A stretch of 7,299 nucleotides of DNA from contig JAULUH010000003.1 in the NCBI GenBank assembly GCA_032111745.1, positions 1 through 7,299 of the forward strand. Reading direction: 5' to 3'. Position 1 is the stretch's first letter; every line of letters begins with the position of its first letter. The position numbers and the translations under genes are program-made. Source of the stretch: JAULUH01 sp032111745. Its GTDB lineage: Bacteria; Chloroflexota; Anaerolineae; JAAEKA01. The notes under the pieces are model-generated. The model was given only the letters and a program-made list of their open reading frames with translations, ran no database searches and was not told where the DNA came from. This document shows positions 1 to 6,331 of this stretch, one piece after another.

Positions 1-3
1 CTA

Positions 4-35
4 GCGTAGAGACGCAAGATCTTGCGTCTCTACGC
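4..35. repeat. 32-bp perfect palindromic repeat
   Basis: The two 16-base arms, GCGTAGAGACGCAAGA and its exact reverse complement, meet with no spacer. As RNA it would fold into a long hairpin. It has no T-tract, so it is a weak intrinsic terminator at best for whatever lies upstream. Palindromes with GTAGAGACG-type arms are recalled as dispersed intergenic repeats in Chloroflexota and cyanobacteria; membership of such a family is inference. It lies just upstream of the imuA promoter. Confidence 0.75.
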
Positions 36-51
36 GGCGGTTACAGCGGTC

Positions 52-79
52 TTGCCATCTTAGGGAGCCTGTGTATAAT
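52..79 (+). promoter_or_regulatory. Promoter of the imuA-imuB operon
   Basis: TTGCCA at 52-57 is followed, after a 16-base spacer, by a consensus TATAAT at 74-79. This predicts a transcription start near 86-87, which coincides with the LexA box. The agreement between a good promoter and an overlapping operator supports both calls. Confidence 0.75.
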
Positions 80-85
80 CCATGT

Positions 86-99
86 CGAACATATGTTCT
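86..99 (+). promoter_or_regulatory. LexA operator (SOS box), Gram-positive type
   Basis: GAACATATGTTC at 87-98 is a perfect 12-base palindrome of the form GAAC-N4-GTTC, preceded by C as in the CGAAC-N4-GTTC box of Firmicutes, Actinobacteria and Dehalococcoides. It begins 7 bases after the -10 hexamer and ends 24 bases before the imuA start, so bound LexA would block initiation. It implies induction of the operon by DNA damage. No second match of this quality was seen in the window. Confidence 0.88.
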
Positions 100-110
100 A
101 AACGTTCACC

Positions 111-125
111 AGGAGCTTCTCCTTG
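111..125 (+). promoter_or_regulatory. Ribosome binding site setting a TTG start for imuA
   Basis: AGGAG at 111-115 lies 7 bases before TTG at 123-125. This is ideal spacing, and no ATG or GTG in this frame competes nearby, so it fixes the start of imuA at a rare initiator codon. Confidence 0.7.
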
Positions 126-908
126 AGCAAACGCCGCGTTTCACCATCCGGTACCCGTGCGGCCAGCAAGAGGCGCCTGGAGGCAACCGTCCAGGCCGTC
201 CAGCTCAAGTGGGGCAGCCAGGTGCTGCGCAAGGGCGCCGCACTGCCTGTCGTCGCAGCCATCCCCGCTCTGCCCACCGGCCTCCCTCATCTTGACCACA
301 TCCTCGCCACCGGCGGCTTGCCTCTCGGGCATATCTCGGAATTAGCCGGCCGGTCGACTTCTGGCAAGCGCACCCTGGCCCTGCACATCCTGGCCGAGAC
401 CCAGGGCCGCTTTCCCTGCATCTACCTGGACCTGGCGCAGACCCTGGACCCGGCCTATGCTGCGGCGTGCCACGTCGACCTCTCGCAGCTGGTCATCGCT
501 ACGCCTACCGGCCCTGCGCAGGCCCTCGACCTGGTCTGCGATTTGGCGGCTGGAGGCCATTTTGGGCTGGTCGTCTTCGATTCGACGTCGGCATTAGCGG
601 CCGCAGCCCTGCCCTCCGGGGCTACCGCTGCGGCCCTGCGCCGGCTGCGCCAGGCGCTGCACGGCAAGGCCAGCGCCGTGCTTTTCCTGACCACGCCAGG
701 CGGCTGTCCACCGGGCTTTGGGCTGGAGCAGGGGGCGGCGCTGCGCCTGCTGGTCAGCCGCCAGCGCTGGCTGCGCTGCCTGGGCGGTGGCATCCGCGGC
801 TACGAGGCCCAGGTGACGGTGCTGCGCAGCCGCTGGAGCGAGGCCGGCCGGCACACGCGTGTGCGCATCACCTTCAACGGCGTGCACGTGGCCGAAGCTC
901 CCGGATGA
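123..908 (+). CDS. imuA: ImuA, RecA-like mutasome protein
   Basis: The product is a 261-residue RecA-fold protein of the ImuA group, sometimes annotated as SulA-like or RecA-like. In known systems ImuA works with ImuB and DnaE2 in SOS-induced translesion synthesis and mutagenesis. The first 40 residues are basic and probably an extension. The core begins at 51-75 (PTGLPHLDHIL, then GGLPLGHISEL), matching the start of the RecA core. The Walker A position, 76-84, reads GRSTSGKRT: Lys82 is kept but Arg83 replaces the usual Thr. The segment YLDLAQTLDP at 101-110 aligns with RecA YIDAEHALDP and has Ala105 in place of the catalytic Glu. The Walker B strand LVVFDS is at 149-154. ATP hydrolysis is therefore probably weak or absent (inference). 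It is first in the operon, behind a LexA box and a TTG start, with imuB 6 bases downstream. Distant RecA/RadA paralogues are the alternative, but the context favours ImuA. Confidence 0.85.
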   Translation: MSKRRVSPSGTRAASKRRLEATVQAVQLKWGSQVLRKGAALPVVAAIPALPTGLPHLDHILATGGLPLGHISELAGRSTSGKRTLALHILAETQGRFPCIYLDLAQTLDPAYAAACHVDLSQLVIATPTGPAQALDLVCDLAAGGHFGLVVFDSTSALAAAALPSGATAAALRRLRQALHGKASAVLFLTTPGGCPPGFGLEQGAALRLLVSRQRWLRCLGGGIRGYEAQVTVLRSRWSEAGRHTRVRITFNGVHVAEAPG

Positions 909-914
909 CCTGCT

Positions 915-2123
915 ATGCGACTCCCCCTTTTGGGCCGTGTGGCCTACATGGTCATTCCCCATCTGCCCGTGGCGGTCGAGCGCCGCGAGCGGCCCCGGCT
1001 GGCGCAGCAGCCGGTGGTGATCGCCGGTGCCCGCCAGGCCACTACCCAGGTGATGGACTGCTCCCCGGAGGCGCTGCAGGAGGGGGTGCGGCCCGGCATG
1101 CCCCTGGCGCGGGCCGAGCACCTGTGCCCGGAGGCGGTGTTCCTGCCACCACGGCTCGACCTCTATCGCCAGGCCTCGGCCGGCCTGTTCGATCTGCTGC
1201 GCGCGGAGCTGCCGGCGGTGGAACAGGCCCAGCCTGGCGGCTTTTACATGGGCCTGGCCGGCCTGGAGGGCCAGGATGGCGAGGCGCTGGCCCTTTGCCA
1301 CCAGCAAAGCGAGGCTATCGCCGCGGAGCTGCGCCTGGTGCCGGCGGCCGGCGTGGCGGCCAACAAGTTCACCGCCGAGGCGGCCTCCCTGAGCATCGGC
1401 CCCCACCGGGCGCTGGTGCTGGCTGCTGGCACGGAGCGCAGCTTTTTGAGCCATTTTCCGGTGGACTTGTTACCGGTGGAGGTTGAGATGCGGCGCCGGC
1501 TACACCTGTTCGGCCTGCGGCAGATGGGGCAGTTCGCCCGCCTGCCCCCTGCCGCGGTGCTGGCCCAGTTCGGCTGGCCGGGCCAACGCGCCCATCGCCT
1601 GGCCCGCGGGGAAGATGACCGCCCCCTGGTCCCCGGCCGGGGCGAGCGCAGCGAGATGGCCAGCTGCCAGTTCGACCCTGCGCTGGACAACCTGGAGACC
1701 CTGGTGGCGGCAGCCCACCGGCTGGCCGGGGAGGTGAGCGAGCGCCTGACGCCAGCCTTTCTGCGGGCCGGCCTGGTCCACCTGCTGGTCAGCGGCACCG
1801 GTGGCGCGGCGCTGGCCGCGCAGCGCGTCCTGGCCGAGCCTACGGCAGACGCCGGCCGTCTAGGGCGGCTGGCCGAGGCCCTGCTGAGGCCCTTGCCCTA
1901 TGCCGATCGGGTGAGCGAGCTGGTGGTGACCCTGGGCGATCTCAGTGCACCTTCCCTACACCAGCTCAGCCTGTGGCACACCCCCCAGGCCGTGGAAGCC
2001 GAGGCCCATCTGGCCCGCCTGGCCGCGCGCTACGGCCCCCACTGCTTCCGCCGTAGCATCCTTGTGGACCCCGATCACCGCCTGGCGGGGCGGCGCTATG
2101 TGATGGTGAAGGAGGACGGATGA
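915..2123 (+). CDS. imuB: ImuB, catalytically inactive Y-family polymerase homologue
   Basis: The product is a 402-residue Y-family (DinB-like) protein. In known mutasomes ImuB is a non-polymerising scaffold that links ImuA, DnaE2 and the beta clamp. The palm start YMVIPHLPVAVE (11-22) aligns with HIDMDAFFASVE of Pol IV, but both catalytic Asp positions are Val13 and Pro15. The SxDExxxD motif is QPGGFYMG at 106-113, with Gly108 and Gly109 in place of Asp-Glu. The fold is otherwise kept: GVRPGMPLARAEHLCP (57-72), and a thumb-like segment with FGWPGQRAHRLARGEDDRPL. QLSLW at 350-354 (bases 1962-1976) is a clamp-binding motif of the ImuB kind. Only about 48 residues follow it, a shorter tail than in many ImuB proteins. 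ATG at 915 is the earliest possible start because the imuA stop is in frame at 906-908. No clear ribosome binding site is visible, so coupling to imuA is likely. Confidence 0.88.
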   Translation: MRLPLLGRVAYMVIPHLPVAVERRERPRLAQQPVVIAGARQATTQVMDCSPEALQEGVRPGMPLARAEHLCPEAVFLPPRLDLYRQASAGLFDLLRAELPAVEQAQPGGFYMGLAGLEGQDGEALALCHQQSEAIAAELRLVPAAGVAANKFTAEAASLSIGPHRALVLAAGTERSFLSHFPVDLLPVEVEMRRRLHLFGLRQMGQFARLPPAAVLAQFGWPGQRAHRLARGEDDRPLVPGRGERSEMASCQFDPALDNLETLVAAAHRLAGEVSERLTPAFLRAGLVHLLVSGTGGAALAAQRVLAEPTADAGRLGRLAEALLRPLPYADRVSELVVTLGDLSAPSLHQLSLWHTPQAVEAEAHLARLAARYGPHCFRRSILVDPDHRLAGRRYVMVKEDG

Positions 2124-2377
2124 CGCGCCTCTGGCCTGAAGGCCTCCCTATCGACATCCAGGCCATCGACGACCAGCCGGCGAGTTTTCGCTGGGATGGG
2201 CGACGCCATGCCGTACGAGCAGTGGTCGATCAGTGGGCCATCCACGACGAGTGGTGGCGGGAGGGTCAGGAGGTCTGGCGACGCTACTACCAGGTGCAGA
2301 CGGCTGATGGGCTGCTGTGCGTTTTATACCGGGACGCGGTGGCTGGCACCTGGTATCTGGAGCGGGTGTATGATTGA
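2120..2377 (+). CDS. Small DUF6504-type protein coupled to imuB
   Basis: The product is an 85-residue protein rich in aromatic residues. It resembles the DUF6504 family, small proteins often found beside Y-family polymerase or dnaE2 genes in Actinobacteria and Chloroflexota; this is recognised from memory of the pattern. The features are FRWDGRRHAVRAVVDQW at 23-39, DEWW at 43-46, VWRRYYQVQTADG at 52-64 and a C-terminal CVLYRDAVAGTWYLERVYD at 67-85. This layout suggests a small beta-rich domain. There is no signal peptide, membrane segment or obvious catalytic residue set. The start overlaps the imuB stop as ATGA, with AAGGAGG at 2109-2115, so it should be made with ImuB and induced in the SOS response. 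Its role is not known. A mutasome accessory or regulator is inference from position. Confidence 0.75.
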   Translation: MTRLWPEGLPIDIQAIDDQPASFRWDGRRHAVRAVVDQWAIHDEWWREGQEVWRRYYQVQTADGLLCVLYRDAVAGTWYLERVYD

Positions 2378-2391
2378 GATCGGGTATCCGT

Positions 2392-2422
2392 AAACAAAAC
2401 CGCCCGCGGACGACGCGGGCGG
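2392..2422 (-). terminator. Intrinsic terminator of the minus-strand gene
   Basis: A perfect 9-bp GC stem (CCGCCCGCG at 2400-2408 pairing with CGCGGGCGG at 2414-2422, loop GACGA) is followed on the minus strand by TTTTGTTT. It lies 26 bases after the stop of the minus-strand gene. On the plus strand the stem is followed by TATGTAG, not a T-tract, so it should stop the imu transcript less well. Confidence 0.85.
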
Positions 2423-2448
2423 TATGTAGACATAACTCAGGAGCCGGG

Positions 2449-2952
2449 TTATTCGGCCGGCATCTTGGCTTCCACGCCGAGGGTTCCTGCCAGTTCCTGC
2501 AGGGCGGCCTTCTCAGAATCGCTGACACGCACGGCGCCGATGCCCAGGAAGCCGCCTTCCTTGGTAGCTGTGGCCGTGTTCATGGCAACCTGGTAGAACC
2601 ACTCCCTGACGCCCTGAGACTCCTCGGGCGTGGCCTTCTTGTTCAGCGTAGCGACGGCACCACTCAGGCTATCGGTGACCGCCTGTTTCATCTGGGCCGG
2701 GTCCTTGGTCTGGTACTCCGGCTTGGCCGCCTTGGCGGTCTCCTTGTTCTGAAAATCGCCCAGCATAGCCGTCAATACCTCGTTGCCGGCGGCCTGCGAC
2801 ACGCTGGCGGCGATGGTCTTGGCAATGGACATGGACTCGCCGATGGAGCCCAGGACGCTGGGGCTGGCCATAGAGATGTACAGCCCGGCATTCAGCGGTG
2901 CCTCCAGCAGCTGTTCCCACTCCTCGGGGGTGAAATCGGCTTTGGCGGTCAT
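2449..2952 (-). CDS. Conserved hypothetical protein, unknown function
   Basis: The product is a 167-residue soluble protein that I cannot assign to a named function. It begins MTAKADFTPEEWEQLLEAPL and then has alanine- and serine-rich stretches that look helical. It has a lysine-rich middle (KKATPEES) and ends in a glycine segment GGFLGIGAVRVSDSEKAALQ. The FTPEEW...LLEAP start and the GGFLG...VS..E end are reminiscent of a family of uncharacterised bacterial proteins. No signal peptide, clear membrane span or metal-binding motif is visible. The ATG at 2952 is chosen because AAGGAAGGAA lies 8 bases upstream; a longer reading to 3090 would run through the promoter. It is a single-gene unit with its own promoter and terminator, set against the imu operon and dnaE2. 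Base composition looks less GC-rich than its neighbours, which could mean later insertion. The gene is well supported; its function is open. Confidence 0.85.
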   Translation of the reverse strand: MTAKADFTPEEWEQLLEAPLNAGLYISMASPSVLGSIGESMSIAKTIAASVSQAAGNEVLTAMLGDFQNKETAKAAKPEYQTKDPAQMKQAVTDSLSGAVATLNKKATPEESQGVREWFYQVAMNTATATKEGGFLGIGAVRVSDSEKAALQELAGTLGVEAKMPAE

Positions 2953-2977
2953 GGTGTGTTTCCTTCCTTGGGTTTGG

Positions 2978-3006
2978 TATACTGTATAGACGTGTATTTT
3001 GTACAC
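2978..3006 (-). promoter_or_regulatory. Two operator-like palindromes in the minus-strand gene leader
   Basis: Two hyphenated palindromes lie close together: TATAC-A-GTATA (minus strand, 2978-2988) and GTGTA-CAAAA-TACAC (minus strand, 2992-3006), 3 bases apart. Both are AT-rich in a GC-rich setting and lie between the predicted transcription start near 3016 and the ribosome binding site at 2960-2969. This fits repressor sites or a leader structure. The regulator is unknown. Confidence 0.45.
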
Positions 3007-3022
3007 GAGGTTACAAGGGTCG

Positions 3023-3050
3023 ATTATAGCACACGCCACTGTCCTTTCAG
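3023..3050 (-). promoter_or_regulatory. Extended -10 promoter of the minus-strand gene
   Basis: Read on the minus strand, TGCTATAAT (3031-3023) is a perfect extended -10 element. A weak -35 (CTGAAA, 3050-3045) sits 16 bases upstream of the TATAAT. The predicted start near 3016 gives a leader of about 64 bases before the ATG at 2952. Confidence 0.65.
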
Positions 3051-3072
3051 GAATCCATCGGATGGAGGCGAT

Positions 3073-3088
3073 GAGCGCTGAAGCGCTC
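3073..3088. repeat. Short palindromic repeat before dnaE2
   Basis: GAGCGCT-GA-AGCGCTC is a perfect 7-bp stem with a 2-base centre. It is followed by ACTACGAAC, and that combination resembles palindromic intergenic repeats I recall from Chloroflexota genomes (inference). Its centre is about 25 bases before the TTG start of dnaE2, so it could affect translation initiation on a dnaE2 mRNA that starts upstream. Confidence 0.55.
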
Positions 3089-3104
3089 ACTACGAACGGT
3101 AGCT

Positions 3105-6100
3105 TTGTACGTCGAGCTTCACTGCCACTCCTGTTTCTCTCTCTTGGACGGCACTTCGTGGCCGGAAGTGCTGGTGACGCGCGCGGCTGAGCTGAACATG
3201 CCTGCCCTGGCGCTGACCGACCACGACGCGCTGTATGGCGCGGTATCCTTCTGGCGGGCGGCGCAGGGGGCGGGCATCAAGCCGATCTTTGGGGCCGAGT
3301 TAAGCCTGGACGAGGAGCCGGGGGTGGCGCATGTGACGCTGTTGGCGGAGGACCAGGATGGGTATGCCAACTTGAGCCGGCTGATCACGGCCGCGCGCCA
3401 GCGCTGCGCCAAGGGGGAGGCACTGGCCACCTGGGAGGACCTGGCCGGCCACCGCACCGGGCTGATCGCCCTCTCCGGCTGCCGGCAGGGGCCTGTGGCC
3501 CGGCACCTGCTGGCCCGGCAGCCGGAGAGGGCGGTGCAAGCCGCCTATCGCCTGCAGGAGCTGTTCGGGCCGGGGTGGTTCTTCATGGAGGTGCAGCGCC
3601 AGCTGCGGCCCGGCGACCAGTGGCTGGCCGCCGCGCTGCTGGCCCTGGCCACGAAGCACCGCTTCCCCGTGGTAGCCACCAATGACGTCCATTACGCTAC
3701 CCGGGAGGGCCACCGCCTGCACGACGTGCTGGTGGCCATCCGCAGCCTGGCGACGCTGGACGCCAGCCACCACCAGCGCCGGGGCAACAGCGAGGCCCAT
3801 CTGAAGGCCGCGGCCGAGATGCAGCGCCTCTTCGCCGACCGTCTCGACGCCGTGGCGCGCACTATGGAGGTCGCCGGGCGCTGCAACGTCACCCTGCGCC
3901 ACGGCGTGCAGAGCCTGCCCCAGTTTCCCGTGCCGCCGGCATTCCTGCCCGGCGCTACCCTTGTTGGGGATCAGGTGGAGGGCGGGGCGCAGGCCGCCTA
4001 TCTACGCTGGCTCTGCCAGCGCGGCCTGGCTGCTCGTTACGGCCCGGAGTCCGGGGAAAGGCCGCAGCGCATGCTGGACCACGAGTTGGCGGTCATCGAG
4101 CGGTTGGGCCTGGCTAACTATTTCCTCGTCGTGTGGGACATCATGCACTTCGCGCGCACGGAGGGCATCCGCTGCCAGGGGCGGGGCTCGGCGGCCAACT
4201 CGCTGGTAGCCTACCTGCTGGACATCACCCCCATCGACCCCCTGGTGCATGACCTGGTCTTCGAGCGCTTCCTGTCCCAGGAGCGGCCGCACCTGCCCGA
4301 CATCGACATCGACTTCGACGCGCTGCGCCGGGAGGAGGTGATCCAATACGTCTACGCGCGCTATGGCCGGGAGCACGCGGCCATGGCCTGTACCCTGGTC
4401 ACCTTTCGCCGCCGCAGCGCCGTGCGCGATGTGGGCCGGGCGCTGGACCTGCCGCCGGAGCTGATCGACGCCCTGGCCAGCGCCGTCGATCGCGGGACAT
4501 TGGAGCAGGCCTGGAGCGAGGGCCTGCCTTCATCCTTCGCCCTCCAGCCGGCGTCCTTTCAGCTTCTGCGGCAGCTTTGCCAGGAGATCTACGGCTTGCC
4601 GCGCCACCTCGGCATCCATAACGGCGGCATGGTGCTCAGCGGGCCGCCCCTGGCCGAGCTCATGCCTTTGGAGCCGGCTACCATGGCAGGGCGCACCGTC
4701 TGCCAGTGGGACAAGGAGTCCCTGGAGGACGCCGGCCTGGTGAAGATCGACCTGTTGGGCCTGCGCATGCTCTCGGCCCTGGAGGAGGCCCTGGACGTGG
4801 TGGAGGAGATTACAGGACAACGGCCTGACCTGGACCGGCTGGCCTTCGACGACCCGGCGGTATACGACATGATCTGCCGCGGGGACACCATTGGCTGCTT
4901 CCAGGTGGAGAGCCGGGCCCAGGCCCAGCTCATCCCCCACTTCCGCCCGCGCTGTTTCGCGGACCTGGTCGTCGAGATCAGCCTGATCAGGCCGGGGCCG
5001 ATCCAGGGCAACATGGTCCAGCCCTATCTGCGTCGCCGGCAGGGCGCCCGCGGCGGGCAGGGTGGCGAGCCGGTCACCTACCTGCACCCGCTGCTGGAGC
5101 CGGCCCTGGCCGAGACCCTGGGGGTGATCGTGTTCCAGGAGCAGGTGCTGAAGGTGGCCCGGGACCTGGCCGGCTTTAGCGGCGGCCAGGGGGAGCTGTT
5201 GCGCCGGGCCCTGGGTCACAAGAACGGCGCTGCCGAGCTGGAGCGGCTGCGCGAGGCGTTCCTCAACGGGGCCGTGGCCAGGGGAGTGCCGGTGGCGACG
5301 GCTGTCGAAGTTTTCGACCAGCTCAAGGCCTTTGGCGGCTACGCCTTTGCCAAGAGCCACGCGGCCAGCTTCGCCGTCATCGTCTACCAGAGTGCCTGGC
5401 TCAAGTGCTATCATCCACTGGCCTTCTATATCGGCTTGCTGCGCTGCCAGCCCATGGGCTTCTACTCGCCGGCGGTGCTGGTCAACGACGCCAGGCGCCA
5501 CGGCATCCGGGTGCTGCCTGTGGACGTCAACCACAGCGACGCGGCCTACACGGCCGAAGGCGGCGCGCTGCGCATCGGCCTCTCCACAGTCAAGGGATTG
5601 GGCGAACTGGGGGCGTCGCACCTGCAAAGGCAACGGGCCATGGGAGGCGCGTTCACCTCGCTGGCCGACTTCTGCCGCCGTACCCGGCTGCCGCGTATGC
5701 TGGTGGAAAACCTGGTCCTGGCCGGCGCGCTGGATAGCCTGCTGCAGCCCGCCGCGCCGGCCCACGGCGGCCAAGCCGTGGCGGTTCCCCAGCGGCGCCG
5801 TGAGTTGTTGTGGCAGCTGGGGCTGTTGGACTACGCGGAGGACACACTGCTGCTGGACCAGGCCGCGGAGCAGGTGGCGGCTGAGGGCGTGCCCGAGGAG
5901 TTGCCCCACCTGCGCCCGCTGGAGGCCCTGGCCATGGAGCTGCGCGCGGTGGGCGTGTCGGCCGGGGAGCACGTCATGGCTCACCATCGGGCTGCGCTGC
6001 AGCGCCAGGGGGTGTTGAGCAGCCAGGAGCTGGCCCGGTGCCAGCATGGCAAATTGGTATGGGTAGCCGGCCAGGTGACCGTTATCCAGTCTCCGCCTAC

Positions 6101-6308
6101 GGCCAAGGGCTTCTGGTTCATCACCCTGGAGGACGAGCTCGGCATGATCAACATCATTGTCGCGCCGGATGTTGTGATGCGCTATCGCCGGGTCTGGCGA
6201 GCTTCACCTCTGCTGGCCGTGTGGGGCAGGGTACAGCGGGAGGGCGGCGCCATCAACGTGCTGGGCCAGCGGCCGTGGCGGCTGGCGGCCCCGGCCGCTC
6301 CGGGATGA
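3105..6308 (+). CDS. dnaE2: DnaE2 (ImuC), error-prone DNA polymerase III alpha subunit
   Basis: The product is a 1067-residue C-family polymerase, the usual DnaE2 length, and the catalytic member of the SOS mutasome. The PHP domain (about 1-230) keeps all nine expected metal ligands: His6, His8, Asp15, His40, Glu65, His76, Cys126, Asp194, His196. The palm has the acidic cluster PDIDIDFD at 398-405 and Asp549 in VKIDLLGLR. IRPGPIQGNMVQPYLRRRQG precedes a short glycine-rich insert (647-654). FGGYAFAKSHAASFA and CQPMGFYSPAVLVNDARRHG, with LPVDVNHSD, are DnaE2 signatures in the fingers and helix-hairpin-helix region. An OB-fold lies at about 983-1055 (VWVAGQVT, PPTAKGFWFITLEDE). The protein ends soon after, without the C-terminal extension of replicative DnaE1. 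I see no clamp-binding motif, in keeping with delivery by ImuB. TTG at 3105 is the only plausible start: an in-frame stop lies at 3072-3074, and the N-terminus matches the family start YxELHCHS. The ribosome binding site is weak. No good LexA box or strong promoter was found. Confidence 0.93.
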   Translation: MYVELHCHSCFSLLDGTSWPEVLVTRAAELNMPALALTDHDALYGAVSFWRAAQGAGIKPIFGAELSLDEEPGVAHVTLLAEDQDGYANLSRLITAARQRCAKGEALATWEDLAGHRTGLIALSGCRQGPVARHLLARQPERAVQAAYRLQELFGPGWFFMEVQRQLRPGDQWLAAALLALATKHRFPVVATNDVHYATREGHRLHDVLVAIRSLATLDASHHQRRGNSEAHLKAAAEMQRLFADRLDAVARTMEVAGRCNVTLRHGVQSLPQFPVPPAFLPGATLVGDQVEGGAQAAYLRWLCQRGLAARYGPESGERPQRMLDHELAVIERLGLANYFLVVWDIMHFARTEGIRCQGRGSAANSLVAYLLDITPIDPLVHDLVFERFLSQERPHLPDIDIDFDALRREEVIQYVYARYGREHAAMACTLVTFRRRSAVRDVGRALDLPPELIDALASAVDRGTLEQAWSEGLPSSFALQPASFQLLRQLCQEIYGLPRHLGIHNGGMVLSGPPLAELMPLEPATMAGRTVCQWDKESLEDAGLVKIDLLGLRMLSALEEALDVVEEITGQRPDLDRLAFDDPAVYDMICRGDTIGCFQVESRAQAQLIPHFRPRCFADLVVEISLIRPGPIQGNMVQPYLRRRQGARGGQGGEPVTYLHPLLEPALAETLGVIVFQEQVLKVARDLAGFSGGQGELLRRALGHKNGAAELERLREAFLNGAVARGVPVATAVEVFDQLKAFGGYAFAKSHAASFAVIVYQSAWLKCYHPLAFYIGLLRCQPMGFYSPAVLVNDARRHGIRVLPVDVNHSDAAYTAEGGALRIGLSTVKGLGELGASHLQRQRAMGGAFTSLADFCRRTRLPRMLVENLVLAGALDSLLQPAAPAHGGQAVAVPQRRRELLWQLGLLDYAEDTLLLDQAAEQVAAEGVPEELPHLRPLEALAMELRAVGVSAGEHVMAHHRAALQRQGVLSSQELARCQHGKLVWVAGQVTVIQSPPTAKGFWFITLEDELGMINIIVAPDVVMRYRRVWRASPLLAVWGRVQREGGAINVLGQRPWRLAAPAAPG

Positions 6309-6331
6309 TCGGCGCTCTGTGAGGTGGCTAA

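Noticed and set aside
123..908. Calling the first gene a SulA cell division inhibitor or a true RecA
   Set aside because: It is RecA-like but has altered ATPase motifs, is shorter than RecA and is followed by imuB. SulA-like is a legacy name for this group.
594..1454. Minus-strand open frame of 286 codons opposite imuA and imuB
   Set aside because: It has no domain, no ribosome binding site and low-complexity composition, and it is antisense to clear genes.
467..1486. Plus-strand open frame of 339 codons spanning imuA and imuB
   Set aside because: The product is dominated by Gly, Ala, Pro and Arg, and it overlaps two well-supported genes in a different frame. It is a composition shadow.
2985..3028. 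Plus-strand promoter for dnaE2 (TATAGA near 2985, or TTGTAC with GATTAT near 3022)
   Set aside because: Either the -35 is missing or both hexamers match poorly. The TATAAT in this area reads on the minus strand. The dnaE2 promoter remains unidentified.
2953..3090. Upstream extension of the minus-strand gene to a start at 3090
   Set aside because: The extension would run through the extended -10 promoter, the two dyads and the ribosome binding site. ATG at 2952 has a strong site at good spacing.
3071..3190. Short open frame with GGAGG before its ATG, overlapping the start of dnaE2
   Set aside because: GGAGG is only 2 bases from the ATG, the frame overlaps dnaE2 out of phase across the conserved PHP start, and the product has no recognisable features. 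Its stop is too far away for simple coupling.
4530..6047. Long minus-strand open frame of 505 codons opposite dnaE2
   Set aside because: It lies fully antisense to a clear polymerase gene. The product is rich in Gln, His, Leu and Arg with no recognisable motif, as expected from the reverse frame of GC-rich DNA.
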